Part shown: positions 1 through 11,831 of the stretch, piece after piece
Numbering within the stretch: the first letter of the stretch is position 1
Layout of the letters: each line of letters starts with the position of its first letter
From: Chondrilla cf. caribensis
Taxonomy: Eukaryota > Porifera > Demospongiae > Chondrillida > Chondrillidae
Assembly: GCA_964020155.1 (NCBI GenBank)
Contig: OZ026570.1
Span: 2,789,779 to 2,853,778, forward strand
DNA: 64,000 bases
Direction: 5' to 3'
Made by a program: the position numbers and the translations under genes
Notes under the pieces: generated by a model
Told to the model about the DNA's origin: nothing
What the model saw: the letters and a program-made list of their open reading frames with translations, nothing else
Databases searched by the model: none

Positions 1-321
1 GCGTATCTTTCACTTTGAATGGTAATGGTATTCTTACTGTCCATCATTCAATAATCACAACAATTGCAATATTTCACAACAAACATTTGTTGTGTTTGAG
101 ATTTAGTACGTGTATTGCCCAACACTGCTCAATAGACTTCTGCAATGATATATAGACTGTTAACTGATACTGTATGTGGTCTTGTGGAGGACGTTAGACA
201 GTACGTACATATGAACATGCATATACAGTACATACCGTGGACTTATGCATGTATGCATGTACATAATATGTGTACATGCTTTTATTCAAACATACAGTCA
301 CATATACATACGTACATGAAG

Positions 322-887
322 CCCATGAGAAATTGTACTCAATGCTCAGAGTGAAGAATGGTGAATTGGAAAAGGCAAAGAAATCATTGAGCCAAGCAAG
401 AAGACATTTGTCAGACCAGGAAGCAACTAAGAGGATGAAAACGTTAGAAGACACTGTACACACACACACGCACGCACGCACACACACACACACACACTAC
501 TACAAACATACATACCTCTTGAATGTACATAATTCATTCAAACCTGATATTTACCATCACATTCACTCTTTAGCTCTTTTCTGCATATTGTGAGCGGGTT
601 CACACTCTCATACATGTACGCATATGTGTAAACCTATGGTACAACTCCCGGTGTGTTTTTGTAATGAGACTTACACTACATTATGTACACATACGTATTA
701 TGTGTATTTTACATGAATATGAAGTAGATATATATTTACTGTACATACGTACTTTTTGTAGGAAGGAATTGACTTCTGCTAAAGAAAGGTTAACTAGTAA
801 GTACACGTACATACGTACATAGTGCATACTTGGGTACACTTGTAACACGTACAATATAACGCACAAACGCACACACACACACGCGCG

Positions 888-938
<51 letters not shown>

Positions 939-1743
939 ATGTACATTCTACTTGGCAAAATACAGTGCCATGTGATAAGTGAGTTCACTGGCTAGTACAT
1001 ACACTCTGTTACAACATATTCTCCAGTCAATCACTAGATCATGTACACTACATCAACCTGTACCAATTGCAAGTCTATACCTCTACTTAATTGGAAGTAG
1101 AAATTAGATGTGCTCTTCAAGGTACTCGGTGAGTAAATTGGCTGCATTCTAATTTTCTATTTCTTCAGAACTGGAAGGTATCATATCTTCAATTTGTGGA
1201 AGTCAGACATACGAAGATGCTCTCAGAGAGAATGAACAAGAAATTCACAAAACCCAAGAGTGTGTTTATTGTTGTGCTTGATTGTTTATCATTTCTCAGC
1301 TTGTCTGTTTATTTTTTGACTCTATAAACATGTCACCTCTTGTGATTGGACCTCTCAGTTGATGCATACTCATTCAAGACACCAGTCTGCCTATATCTGG
1401 AGGGTGATTACCAGTTTCTCCCTTCCTCTCTCTTCCCTTGTGTAGAGACATCACAGGCACGAGAGGTTCTGAGCCATTTTTCAAAATGTGCATAGAGAAA
1501 GTCGAGCAGACAAAGAAGTGTCCAGTGTGCACTCGTAAATTTGATGCCAAAGCTGAATCTACTAAGTGTGTTGAAAATGTGAGTTTATAATATGTTAGAG
1601 TAGCTGTGTGCATGGTCGCATACGTACATGCATACACGTATGCATGCACACATGCACACGCACCCACACATACGCAACACACACACGCACATACATACAC
1701 ACACACACACACGCACCCGCACATACGCAACACACACACACGC

Positions 1744-1809
<66 letters not shown>

Positions 1810-1815
1810 ACATGC

Positions 1816-1905
<90 letters not shown>

Positions 1906-4900
1906 CACACACACAACACACACAGATACATCTACATACTTTACATACTGTAGAAGTGTACATGTACTCAACCATTTGTACTATATTGCAAAATTCATGT
2001 CTGAATACCCATGTACATACACACAGTACACTTTGATGCATACATACGTACATACGTCACTAGTTTTGTATCAAGATTGATGTGGTTTCTCATACGTGTT
2101 TATGTACATACATTAGCTGCGTCAGAGGATCTCCACTGCTATTCCACGCATTCTAACTGGACTACAAGAGAGTCTCAGAAAACTTGAAACAAAACGGAAG
2201 CAACTACTTGGACTCAAGCCCAACATTGAAGAGGTACAGGTGTACTATTACTTATGTACATGTATGTATTGGCATGTATGTATCATGATACTTATGTGCA
2301 TACATGCATGTACCTACGTTTGCATTGTGTGTGTACTGTATGTATTACTGCATAATATTATATGTACATACTTGCTGCAGTGACCTAGCTGACATGTTAT
2401 TCAAAATCTACTATGTGTTATGTACTACAATACATGCTGTATACAGTACATATGTACATGTAATAGTTATATCCTGCCTAGGTGTGCTGTAGCAGATATA
2501 AAGTGCTAATTGATTACCAAGGGCAAAGCCCGAGGTAATCTGTTAGCACTTTATCTGCTGCAGCACACCTAGACAGGATATAATTACCTTGTATCCTGGC
2601 GTGGTGAATGATAGACAATTTATACTGCCAATATACACATAGCTCAATACAACATATTATATGCAATAGAAATGCGTTTACTAATTTCCTGCCTTAATTG
2701 TTCTCACGCAATTAATCCTAACAATGAAACCTGTCTGGTGACCTGTGCTATATCACTGACCTGTGCTACATGGCTTATGTACGTACGCACAGTTTTCCTT
2801 TGATCCACCCCTCAACCAGGATACAAGAACACATACAGTACATATAATAGTTGTACCCCGCTTTTAGTCGGTACATGGGACATGCACTGAGCGGATATCA
2901 GTTAAGTAACTGAGGGTGCAGCCCGAGGTTACATAAACACATGCAGTACACATGTACATGAACACATACAGTATATGTGTATGTATGTAAGTACATGAAC
3001 ATATATGGTACATATGTACGTTCTTTATATACAGTGTTCGTACATGTATACAGTTCTTTATATACACACAACATGTATACAGTGGAACCTTTCTATAAAG
3101 GGCAAATTGTGACCAGGTTATTTGTCCACTGTAGAGAGGTTGTCCACTCTTCAGAGGTGAAAAATGTAGTAGCACTATAGGAGAGTCTATTTGTGGTGCC
3201 TTACAGAGTGTCCTTTGTAGGGAGGTAATTTCTATGGTGTCCTTTATTGGGAGAGTCCTTTAATAGATATTCCACTGTACATATATTGTATGCTGAGGGC
3301 TTCCAAAAGTGTTGCTGACATGTACTAAATGGGTACTGGCACACAATACAGTAGCGTCTCTACTGATAGTATACATGTTGGACGTGTGTATTAGGTCAAA
3401 GATCTGAGATCGAGGAGAATTCCAGCTCTTGAGGGAGAATTAACTCAAGCCACTTGCGAAGTAGACAGATGTCAACAAGATGTGATGGAGGTGAGCGTTG
3501 TTTGAACGAACAGAGTGGAACGTTGATAGTCCAGGACTCCTAGGATCAAAAACTGTCTGATTACAAAGGTTATCCACTAGATTGAGGAGGTGTCTATAGA
3601 AAGGTGGATTTATCTATTAAGTATCCTGGCAAATAGAAGTTTATCAAAATTAATCAGGTTTTGTCAAAAAGTACATCAACTTGACCTGTTCTGAGCTAGT
3701 AAATGGGAAATGTACATAGGTCAGTTCCTTTGATGTTACCTTCAACTGGGATACATTTCCAAATTGTCAAACTACAGATGTACATACGCAAGATGTTAAC
3801 TGTAGGTACATGAGAGGACACTGTCCCTCCTTGTATTACTCTCCCATCACTCATCTCCTGTATCCCCCCATCACTCTTTTCCTCTATCCCTCCACCTTGT
3901 CCATTGTCACATGTATTCTAACAATAATAACTACTTATTATAGAGTGGTACCACAACTGCATACACTCCTAGAGATTTGTATGTTTCTTTAGAAGCAGAC
4001 CTGGCTGCTGAGAGTCTTGTAATGATGTAAATCCTCAAGACAATATTTCCAGACCATAATCCTGGTGAACAGCTCACAGAAGTAAAAACTAGGAACCTTG
4101 TGTGTGTCTGACATGACAACAAAGAGTTCTCCAGAGTCTACACTTGAATTGTTTTCCTTCTTATGCATTTGTAGTATGAGTCAAATGTGACAGTAGTGGA
4201 GGACAGTCTACAGAAGATCCAGAGCCTCCAACATCAAGCAGTAGCTCTGGCTCAACTCAGTGTATCTCTGGATCAGCTCAAGGGGAGGATCAGATTGGAA
4301 GAAGGGAAGATCCCATCCAGTGCCCGGGGGGCCACCAGAGACCAGACCGTCGTCACTAGAGACCTGAAGAAGAAACAATCCCGCAGGTACAAACATGAGT
4401 ACCTATGTATTTATCTATGTACATACATATAAGCTTGGGCAGTTTACCAGACCCCTAGGTATGAGAGATCTTTTCAAATAGCTTGTGTCTCTGTCAACGA
4501 CGAACTGTGATTGATAGAAATCAACGTTTATCTGAACAGCATTAGCGGTTATCCGAAAATCGTTAAATTTTATTTGTTAGCACTTTTCAGGAAGAAAAGG
4601 GAACTCTTAACGGTTATCAGTTATCCAGTAGTCAGTTTGCGTTATCTTTTTTACACTGTACCATATGTACCTACATGCAGTGGTCATTTTAAGTAATAAC
4701 CTAACTAGTCCGCAAGTGCCTCAATTCTACTGGAGATCCCTCGTTTCCACTCACTGCTTGTTACCACAATCTCATATCACATTAGAACTTATTATCACCA
4801 ACAGCTTGGTCTATTGAAAGAATTGCTATCGTCCCTAGATTGTTCTGCATGTAAGGGTGTAATTAGGCATTTTTCCTGTCATGATAATTATCAGACCACC

Positions 4901-5538
4901 AATCCCTTCAGCACATCGTCCACCTCACATGAACATACCTACCTATATAGGTCAAAATGAGGCTTTACATTTCTCCTTTTCTCACATACCTGATCAGAAA
5001 TGCTAATCCCATGAATGTACCTCTTGCTACAGGCCACCTACCCATGTGATAGTCTTGCATAGCAAAGACCTGTTTCTTGCCTCCATTTTTGTATTATGAC
5101 GTAATAATTAACAAAATGGAGGCAAGAAGTAGGTCTGTGCTACACGACACTACCATGTGATGAGTGTTTCAGGAGTTAGCCGAGGCCTCCTGCTACATAC
5201 ATCATCACAATCACATTTCTGTACATTCATACGTAGTAGTGTTGATTGAAGATGACCTGTTGAAAGAGCCCAACTCTTTTATTTCTGTATCCATACCTAC
5301 AGGGATTTCCATATGCATGGTAATATGTGTGTATGAGAGCTTGTCTTATAGTCCTTTTTCTACTGAACTGCATTGTTCACTATCGTCTTCACAGTGATGA
5401 CCTCAGCCGGGAAATTGATTCTTTGAGAGAAGAAATTGATGAAAATGTGACCCGACAAAGAAATCTTGAAGCAGAGGTTTATGAGCTCAGAGAGAAAAAG
5501 GTATGTGTGTATGTGTTAGTGTGTGTGTATGTGTTATA

Positions 5539-5578
<40 letters not shown>

Positions 5579-5612
5579 ATGTGTGTATGTGTTAAGGTGT
5601 GTGTATGTGTTA

Positions 5613-5707
<95 letters not shown>

Positions 5708-8700
5708 AGTGAGGTCTTCTGTGTAGGAACATCAATGTGCCATTTCTTGTTACTATGTACTTATGTAGTTCAAGTTTCAAGAACAAGTAAGTCGAAAGCA
5801 GCAACTTCAGAGAAGCAAGAATGAACTGGAAGCAAAGAATGATGAACTGTCCAAAGAACTTGAGAGCATTAAGGGACAGTTAAAGCCACTGGAGGTAGGT
5901 ACATCCAATACACATTCTGTACATTTAAACTGTATTCAGAGTCTATTACGCTTACTATTGCTCAGTCTTTGAATGCCATAGTTTTATGTGTACCGCCTTC
6001 TGTAGAGAGACAAGAAAAGTGCTGAAAAGGAAAAAAGAGACCTCGCAGCACGGAAGGAGGGTACTGTCAGAGCTAGCAGATCAAAGGTATACCAACACAC
6101 ATAGAGTGTAATGCATAGACACATACAACATAGTACCAGCATACACTAGTGTTAGTACCAGTCTGCACTCCTTCAATATGCATGTACATACGTACGTACG
6201 TGCATTGCCATTTACTCTTTATATTGTCGCATACATACGTACGTACAAAGCATGTATGATCACAGATGAAGGGGTTATACACACATATGTATGATGACAT
6301 TTGAATACAAGTGCCAACTGTCTATTGATTGATCATGTCCTGTGCAGTATGTACTGTATGTACAGAATATCCCTGGTGATCCAAACCCTTGTAGCCAATT
6401 ACTTTGATGCATGTGTGTACGTTGAAATCACACACACGCACGCACGCACACACACACACATACGTACATACGTACATACGTATCTAGTGACTTTAACCTT
6501 AGAGGTACGTATGTATGCACATAAGAATACTTGTATATTCTTTGTCCTCTTCTTGTGTAGATTGATGAGCTGCAGTCCAAGTATCAGAATGTAAGGACTC
6601 TTGATGCTGATATTAAAAGGTACGGAATTTATTTACACAATGCAATAGAACCTATACTGTATATATGTCATATGTATGTACGTACATACATATGTACATC
6701 CGTATACATGTACTATCTACGTACTTGTATCCTGGTTGAGGGGAACAAACGTGTATGTAAGCCATGTAGCACAGGTCAGTACAGCACAGTTCACCAGACA
6801 GGTTTCATTGTTAGGATTAATTGCTTGAGAATAAGGCAGGAAATTAGTAAACACATTTCTATTGCATATAATATGTTGTATTGGACTATGCACATATTTG
6901 CAGTATAAATAATCTATCATTCACCACACCAGGATACAAGTCAGTTATATCCTGCCTAGGTGTGCTAACAGATTACCTCAAGCTTTGCCCTCAGTATTCA
7001 ATTAGCACTTTATATCTGCTACAGCACACCTAGGCAGGATATAACTACGTATATATTACATGTACGTACATATGTACTGTTTATCATTCAGCTTTTCAAT
7101 TTTAGTGCTCATGTGTGTTATAAACAGTGCTTATCGAGTACAAAAGCCATTAACAGTCATCCCAGCATTGATTGTCACTTTGTGCATATCACCTCGGAAG
7201 GGATATCCACGGGAAATAACATGTATTCTGTGTGCTTGTATACCAAGTAACCTGCTTCTCCGAATGTGATACTCCTACCATACGTACAGTCATATGCATG
7301 TACATTGCGTACGTATAATTATATTCCAATGAAGCCATACATCAAAGAGTGCTGGTGTGAAGTAAATTATTTAATACACTGTGCTCTGACTGCAAAGTGC
7401 GCTAACAGCTTCCACTCCTTGTACAGTCAAGCACCTAGTGGAACATAACTTTAAACACATCCAACATTTCATCAAATTCTATCAAATGACACTAGTGCAA
7501 AATTTTTACTATGAATAGTGGCAAATCTTTCCAATTTGGAACATTCCGAATTTCTTTTAAAAAGATAAGCCAGCTACTTGCCCAAGGGTGAAGTTGGTTA
7601 ATTTGTTACTACTGGGTAAACATAATAGTAGCTACTACATACGTACATCTTGGATGCAAGCACCAATATGTCATATTTTTCGTAAATTTATAGATTTGTG
7701 GAGCGTGGTTGTGCGAGTGCGGTGGAGCGCTCCAAGAGAGACATGGACACCACTAAGGAGGAGCTGGAGCAGAACAAGCAGGAATCTGGTGAACTGCACA
7801 AGGACAGGAATGAACTGGAGAGCAGTCTGTCTTCAGCGGAGGTAAGAGACCGGTGCTGTCCGAGGTTGGGTGGAGTACATTGGTTCAGGTGTGGATGGGG
7901 AACAATGTCAGTACATACGTATGTACGTATGTTGATCAACTACACTGTACATACAGTTTTATCTAACATACATTACACCATACATACGTACAGTTTATCT
8001 TGCATACATTATACTGTACATACGTAGAGTTTTATCTTGCATACATTACACTGTACATACGTACAGTTTTATCTTGCATACATTATACTGTACATACAGT
8101 TTATCTTGCATACATTATGCTACATTATAAGAACATCCTGTTTCCATGTTTACTGTTTATTTTTCTGAACACAATACGTAAAGGTAAGGCTTCGGGAACT
8201 GGAGGATAGCATTCAGTTGGTCAAGAAGCAAAGCGAAGTGAAGAGATTGGTGGCTGTGATCCAGCAGAAGGAGCGAGACATGAAGCAGAGAGGATTTGAT
8301 GAATTTGAAGAGTAAGTGGGGATCATTGTAAGCCAGCTACTTGCCCAAGGGTGAAGTTGGTTAATAATACTACTGGGTTAAGTAACTGGGTATAGTGCAA
8401 AGTGTTTACTATGCGAATAGTGGCAAATCTTTCCAATTTGGAACCTTATGAGTGATGAGTTTGAAGAGTAAGTAGGGATCATTGTATGCACACTGGAACC
8501 TCTATTGAAAACCTCTGAAATGTGGAAACCTCTATAATAAGGACACCATTCTGTCTCCCAGTGTAGTACTGTAGTGTATCAAATGACCTCTAAATTGAGG
8601 AAACCTCTGTAATAAGGACTAAAATTAAGGTCTCAAAGTGTCCTTTATAGAGAGGTTCAACTGTATAATTTTACATTGATGATAAGAAAATGACATACCT

Positions 8701-9784
8701 ACTTATGTATGTATGTACATATTATAAGTCAGCAGTTATTGTTTGTAGGTAACTTGTAACCACTACCATTTCTTCCTCCCCATTGTACTGTAGTTCGGGT
8801 ACCTTTGCACCTCGCATGTGCATGTGCATGCCTCGTAATATGTCTGTTCTGTTCTTTTTGTCCACCTCTTGCTCACTGCAGGGAGTACCACAGGCTACAG
8901 ACCCAGAGGAGGGAGCTGGAGAAAAAGGTACAGTCGCTTTACGTAATATTTACAGCATACAATGTGATTCATAACAGATCTTATCTGTATTATTTTCCAT
9001 GGTGCATGGTTGTAAGATGGTTGGATCAAAGGAATAGGCTTATATCTATAATATAAGCCTGTTTTTTCTTCGATATCATCCAGGTCGTGATTATTGCCTC
9101 TATGATGAATCACTGACCTAGCAACGTCCCTTCCCATGTCAATCGCAGTAATACCCATCTGGGAGGGATGCTATTATTCCTAAAAGCCACTGATCATTGA
9201 TATATCCCTTGTACTACACTTAGGAATTCTACATTTATAGACTCTTACATTGAATCTCACTTCACAGAAAGGAACATTTGAGGGTGCATGCGATGGTCTG
9301 GAAGTGCAGGTTGTGCGAATTAAGAGGGAATTGAACGAGGACAGACTCAAGTATGCTGTCAGGAACTACAAACACATGCAAGTGGACATCAAGGTATGTA
9401 CATGTCAGGCATGTGTGTGTGGGGGGGGGGGGTTAGTGTGTGTGTGCTTGTGTGTGTATACGTATGTGTTTGTGTGTGTGTGTGTATGTATGTGTGGTTA
9501 GTGTGTGTGCTTGTGCGGGCGTGTGTTGTGTTTGTGTGTGCATGTTCTTATGTGTGTAGGTATAATTATAAGGTTGTGAGCTTGTTAACATAATATTATA
9601 GAAGTGGTTGATAACAAGGTCTTGTACGTATGATATTCATTGTGTGCACTACAATGTTTTCTAATAGACTATTGAAGCCAGTGTTTCTGATGTTGACAAA
9701 CTGTACAATGCTCTTGACAAGTGAGTACTGTGTGTTGTGTGGTGTGTGTGTGTGTGCATGTGTGTGTGTGTGTACATATGTGCA

Positions 9785-9851
<67 letters not shown>

Positions 9852-10246
9852 ATCTGTGTGTGTGTTTGTGTGTGTGTTCGTTTAAGCATGTTTACCGTAC
9901 TTGGCTGGTTTTTTGCTGCATTGCAGAGCAATCATGAAGTACCATGCTGCAAAAATGGAGGAAATCAACGAATACATCAAGGAACTGTGGATGAAGATAT
10001 ACCAGGGGAATGGTAAGCGCAGCTGTGTTCGAGTGATACTGTTACAGAACCTAGCTATATAGATGTAGGTTGTGCCCATGTGAGGACATCTGCATTTGGA
10101 TATCTATAGTGAAGGCTCTATGTACATGTGTGCAGACATTGACTACGTCATGATAAAATCGGAAGATGATTTAGAAGATTTGGCTCAACAGAAAAGAAAG
10201 ACATATAAATATAGAGTGAGTGGGAGAGAGAGAGAGAGAGAGAGAG

Positions 10247-10325
<79 letters not shown>

Positions 10326-11831
10326 GATGAATGTTGTGCACTTCATGTACTGTAACTCGGGAATGAGTGTGCATGCATGTGTGCATGTACATGTGAATAA
10401 GGGTGAGTGTGTGTGCGTATGTAAGGTACATATGCACTATGAGTACAAGGCAAGTGTATACGTATACGTAATCCTGTTTTTGTATGTGTGATGTGTTCAG
10501 GTTGTGATGATCAAGGGCAGTGCAGAGCTGGACATGAGGGGAAGATGCAGTGCTGGTCAGAAGGTGAGTTCTCTACAAACCTGCCAAATGTATCTATGGT
10601 GTTCAAATGTCAGTGTAAATCATTAGTACACACTCCTGATTAGTACATACATACTCTTGGTTAGTACACACTCCTGGTTAGTACACATTCCTGGTTAGTA
10701 CACACTCCTGGTTGGTACACACTCCTGGTTAGTACACACTTCTGGTTTGTACACACTCCTGGTTAATACATTCTCATGGTTAACTAACAAACTCCTCGTT
10801 AGCATACTTGTGGTTAACACATACATTTCACTCAGTCCCTAGCTCATGCACACTACGTCAACCAGTACTGATAGCAAGTACGTACCTCTGATAAGACGTA
10901 TGTACAGATTGGATGTACCCTTCAATATCTACAATGTGTACTATATTTATGACCTTATTTAGATGCTGGCCTCCATTATTATTCGACTGGCTCTGGCGGA
11001 GACCTTCTCCTATGAGTGTGGTGTGTTGGCCTTGGATGAGCCCACCACAAACCTGGACAATGACAACAAGGAGGGACTGGCAATAGCCCTGGCAGAGTTA
11101 GTTGGCACCACATCATGCTTTGTCACATCAGTCACAAACTGCTAGGGTTTTATCTGGAAAGTGGTCCAAAAGGGGATAAACATATGACAATAAACGGATT
11201 GGTGTTTTTGAAGAAATGTGTGAATCTCCAGGGTTGCTCCATGGTAGTTGCTCCAGAGGGGGGGATTGCTCCAGGGGGATTGCTCCAGGGGAGGTTGTTC
11301 CAGTGTGGCCGAGGATAGCATACACCCTCTCACCCAAAGTAACCCCTCATCTCTGGCACTCTCATTCCATCATCACATTGTATCACAAGTTCTTCTCTTA
11401 ACATAACATCCGCTTCATTCACCACACACTGGTGCACTGATTATTGCATTGTCATGTGATAATTGTATGTCGTGTGTGGCACCCTAACAGATACTCTGCA
11501 TCCTAAGCATATTGCATTGCACACTCCACACATCACATCACGCGTTCTTCTCGTATAACAATACTCTCATTAGAGCACCAATCGTTGAAACTGAGGTACA
11601 TATCGTCATCTCACTTGTATGTACAGTAACTTGTATGGATCTGTTACATGTTAACTGGGTGTACACATCTTTCTCCTCTCTCCCTGCCCCCCTTCTAGTA
11701 TTGTCAGTGAGCGTCACATACAGAGGAACTTTCAACTGATAGTTATTACTCACGATGACGAGTTTGTGGAGATGTTAGGACGTTCTAAATTTGTGGACGA
11801 CTACTATCATGTCAGCAAGGACAGCGAGTGA
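322..11831 (+). CDS. RAD50: RAD50 DNA repair ATPase, C-terminal half (5' part outside window)
   Basis: RAD50 is the SMC-like ATPase of the nuclear MRE11-RAD50-NBS1 complex that senses and tethers DNA double-strand breaks. I join 21 exons with consistent phase: 322-442, 762-796, 1169-1259, 1446-1578, 2117-2233, 3395-3490, 4175-4386, 5395-5500, 5769-5894, 6006-6086, 6561-6619, 7694-7841, 8184-8311, 8882-8927, 9268-9393, 9668-9720, 9927-10012, 10136-10215, 10501-10563, 10963-11096, 11699-11831. They give about 724 residues, the size expected for the part from just before the zinc hook to the end. Visible are the CPVC hook (1519-1530), long coiled coil, the ABC signature SAGQK, Walker [12 protein letters not shown], and the switch region VITHDDEF. 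The protein stops soon after HVSKDSE, so its tail is shorter than in vertebrates. The first exon's acceptor (322 or 330) and its unusual GTTAGA donor are the weakest joins. Introns hold microsatellites and small transposons. Confidence 0.95.
866..936. repeat. CA microsatellite in RAD50 intron
   Basis: An interrupted (CA)n tract, with short CG steps, lies in the intron after the exon ending at 796. Confidence 0.95.
1446..1578 (+). other. RAD50: RAD50 zinc-hook exon
   Basis: This exon encodes [11 protein letters not shown], the Cys-x-x-Cys hook at the apex of the coiled coil. Two RAD50 molecules share one zinc ion through it, bridging MRN complexes. The two cysteine codons are at 1519-1521 and 1528-1530. 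The exon has a TAG acceptor and an AAT|GTGAGT donor and ends in phase 0. Confidence 0.95.
1640..1926. repeat. Long CA microsatellite cluster in RAD50 intron
   Basis: About 290 bp of (CA)n with GTA and CG interruptions follow the zinc-hook exon. Overlapping Thr/His and Cys/Val reading frames here are artefacts of the dinucleotide repeat. Confidence 0.95.
2467..2583. mobile_element. Palindromic hairpin element, copy 1
   Basis: The two arms are near-perfect inverted complements beginning TTATATCCTG and ending in GGATATAA, with an apex around 2520-2533 reading GGGCAAAGCCCGAGG. The same family recurs at 6945-7044. It has no coding capacity and looks like a MITE-type foldback element in a RAD50 intron. 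It abuts a separate inverted-repeat element at 2588. Confidence 0.8.
2588..2827 (+). mobile_element. MITE with CTTGTATCCTGG terminal inverted repeats, copy 1
   Basis: The element starts CTTGTATCCTGG (2588-2599) and ends with the exact reverse complement (2816-2827). A second copy in the opposite orientation is at 6724-6940. Both copies lie beside a hairpin element, so the pair behaves as a composite unit. It has no reading frame. Confidence 0.8.
3078..3279. mobile_element. Pogo/Tigger-like MITE in RAD50 intron
   Basis: The termini TACAGTGGAACC and TTCCACTGTA are inverted complements flanked by TA, as expected for a non-autonomous Tc1/mariner-pogo element. Related ends occur at 8490-8666, 26477-26654 and 49763. 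Confidence 0.65.
5041..5159. mobile_element. Hairpin element around a GCCTCCATTTT stem
   Basis: The left arm (CTTGCCTCCATTTT at about 5076-5090) and right arm (AAAATGGAGGCAAG at 5113-5126) are complementary and the pairing continues outward to CATGTG. Unlike the other foldbacks, the loop is AT-rich and lacks the shared GC apex. It lies in a RAD50 intron. Confidence 0.65.
5538..5702. repeat. GT microsatellite in RAD50 intron
   Basis: About 165 bp of (GT)n with a few TTA/AAG interruptions follow the exon ending at 5500. Confidence 0.95.
6724..7044 (-). mobile_element. Inverted second copy of the MITE plus hairpin composite
   Basis: Positions 6724-6940 are the reverse-oriented counterpart of the 2588-2827 MITE, with the same 12-bp termini. 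Positions 6945-7044 are the counterpart of the 2467-2583 hairpin, with apex AGCTTTGCCCTCAG. Finding MITE and hairpin side by side twice in opposite orientation suggests they move or are copied together. Confidence 0.75.
7490..7625. repeat. Dispersed intron repeat, also at 8328-8445
   Basis: Two blocks, one around CTTTCCAATTTGGAAC and one around CTTGCCCAAGGGTGAAG, occur here and again at 8328-8445 in swapped order. The function is unknown. Confidence 0.7.
7941..8123. repeat. Minisatellite, about 37-bp unit
   Basis: About five tandem units, each containing TTTATCTTGCATACATTA followed by a GTACATACGTA block, lie immediately upstream of the RAD50 exon at 8184. Confidence 0.85.
8490..8666. mobile_element. 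Pogo/Tigger-like MITE, second intron copy
   Basis: It begins ACTGGAACCTCTATTG and ends AGAGGTTCAACTGTATA, an imperfect inverted pair of the CAGTGGAACC type also seen at 3078. The interior repeats GGAAACCTCTRTAATAAGGA. Confidence 0.6.
9736..9863. repeat. GT microsatellite in RAD50 intron
   Basis: An interrupted (GT)n tract begins just after the exon ending at 9720. Confidence 0.9.
10225..10320. repeat. GA then GT compound microsatellite
   Basis: (GA)n from about 10225 runs directly into (GT)n up to 10320. The tract starts within ten bases of the donor of the RAD50 exon ending at 10215. Confidence 0.95.
10623..10798. repeat. Minisatellite with unit like GTACACACTCCTGGTTA
   Basis: About nine degenerate 17-20 bp units lie in the intron before the Walker B exon. 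A few related units reappear at about 12420-12455 downstream of the gene, with a shared flank (TCAGTCCCTA...). Confidence 0.85.

Noticed and set aside
5164..5397. Candidate RAD50 exon beginning GAGTTAGCCGAGG after a TTTCAG acceptor
   Set aside because: In the phase required by the previous exon it meets TAG immediately; the exon at 5395 joins correctly and matches the coiled-coil pattern.
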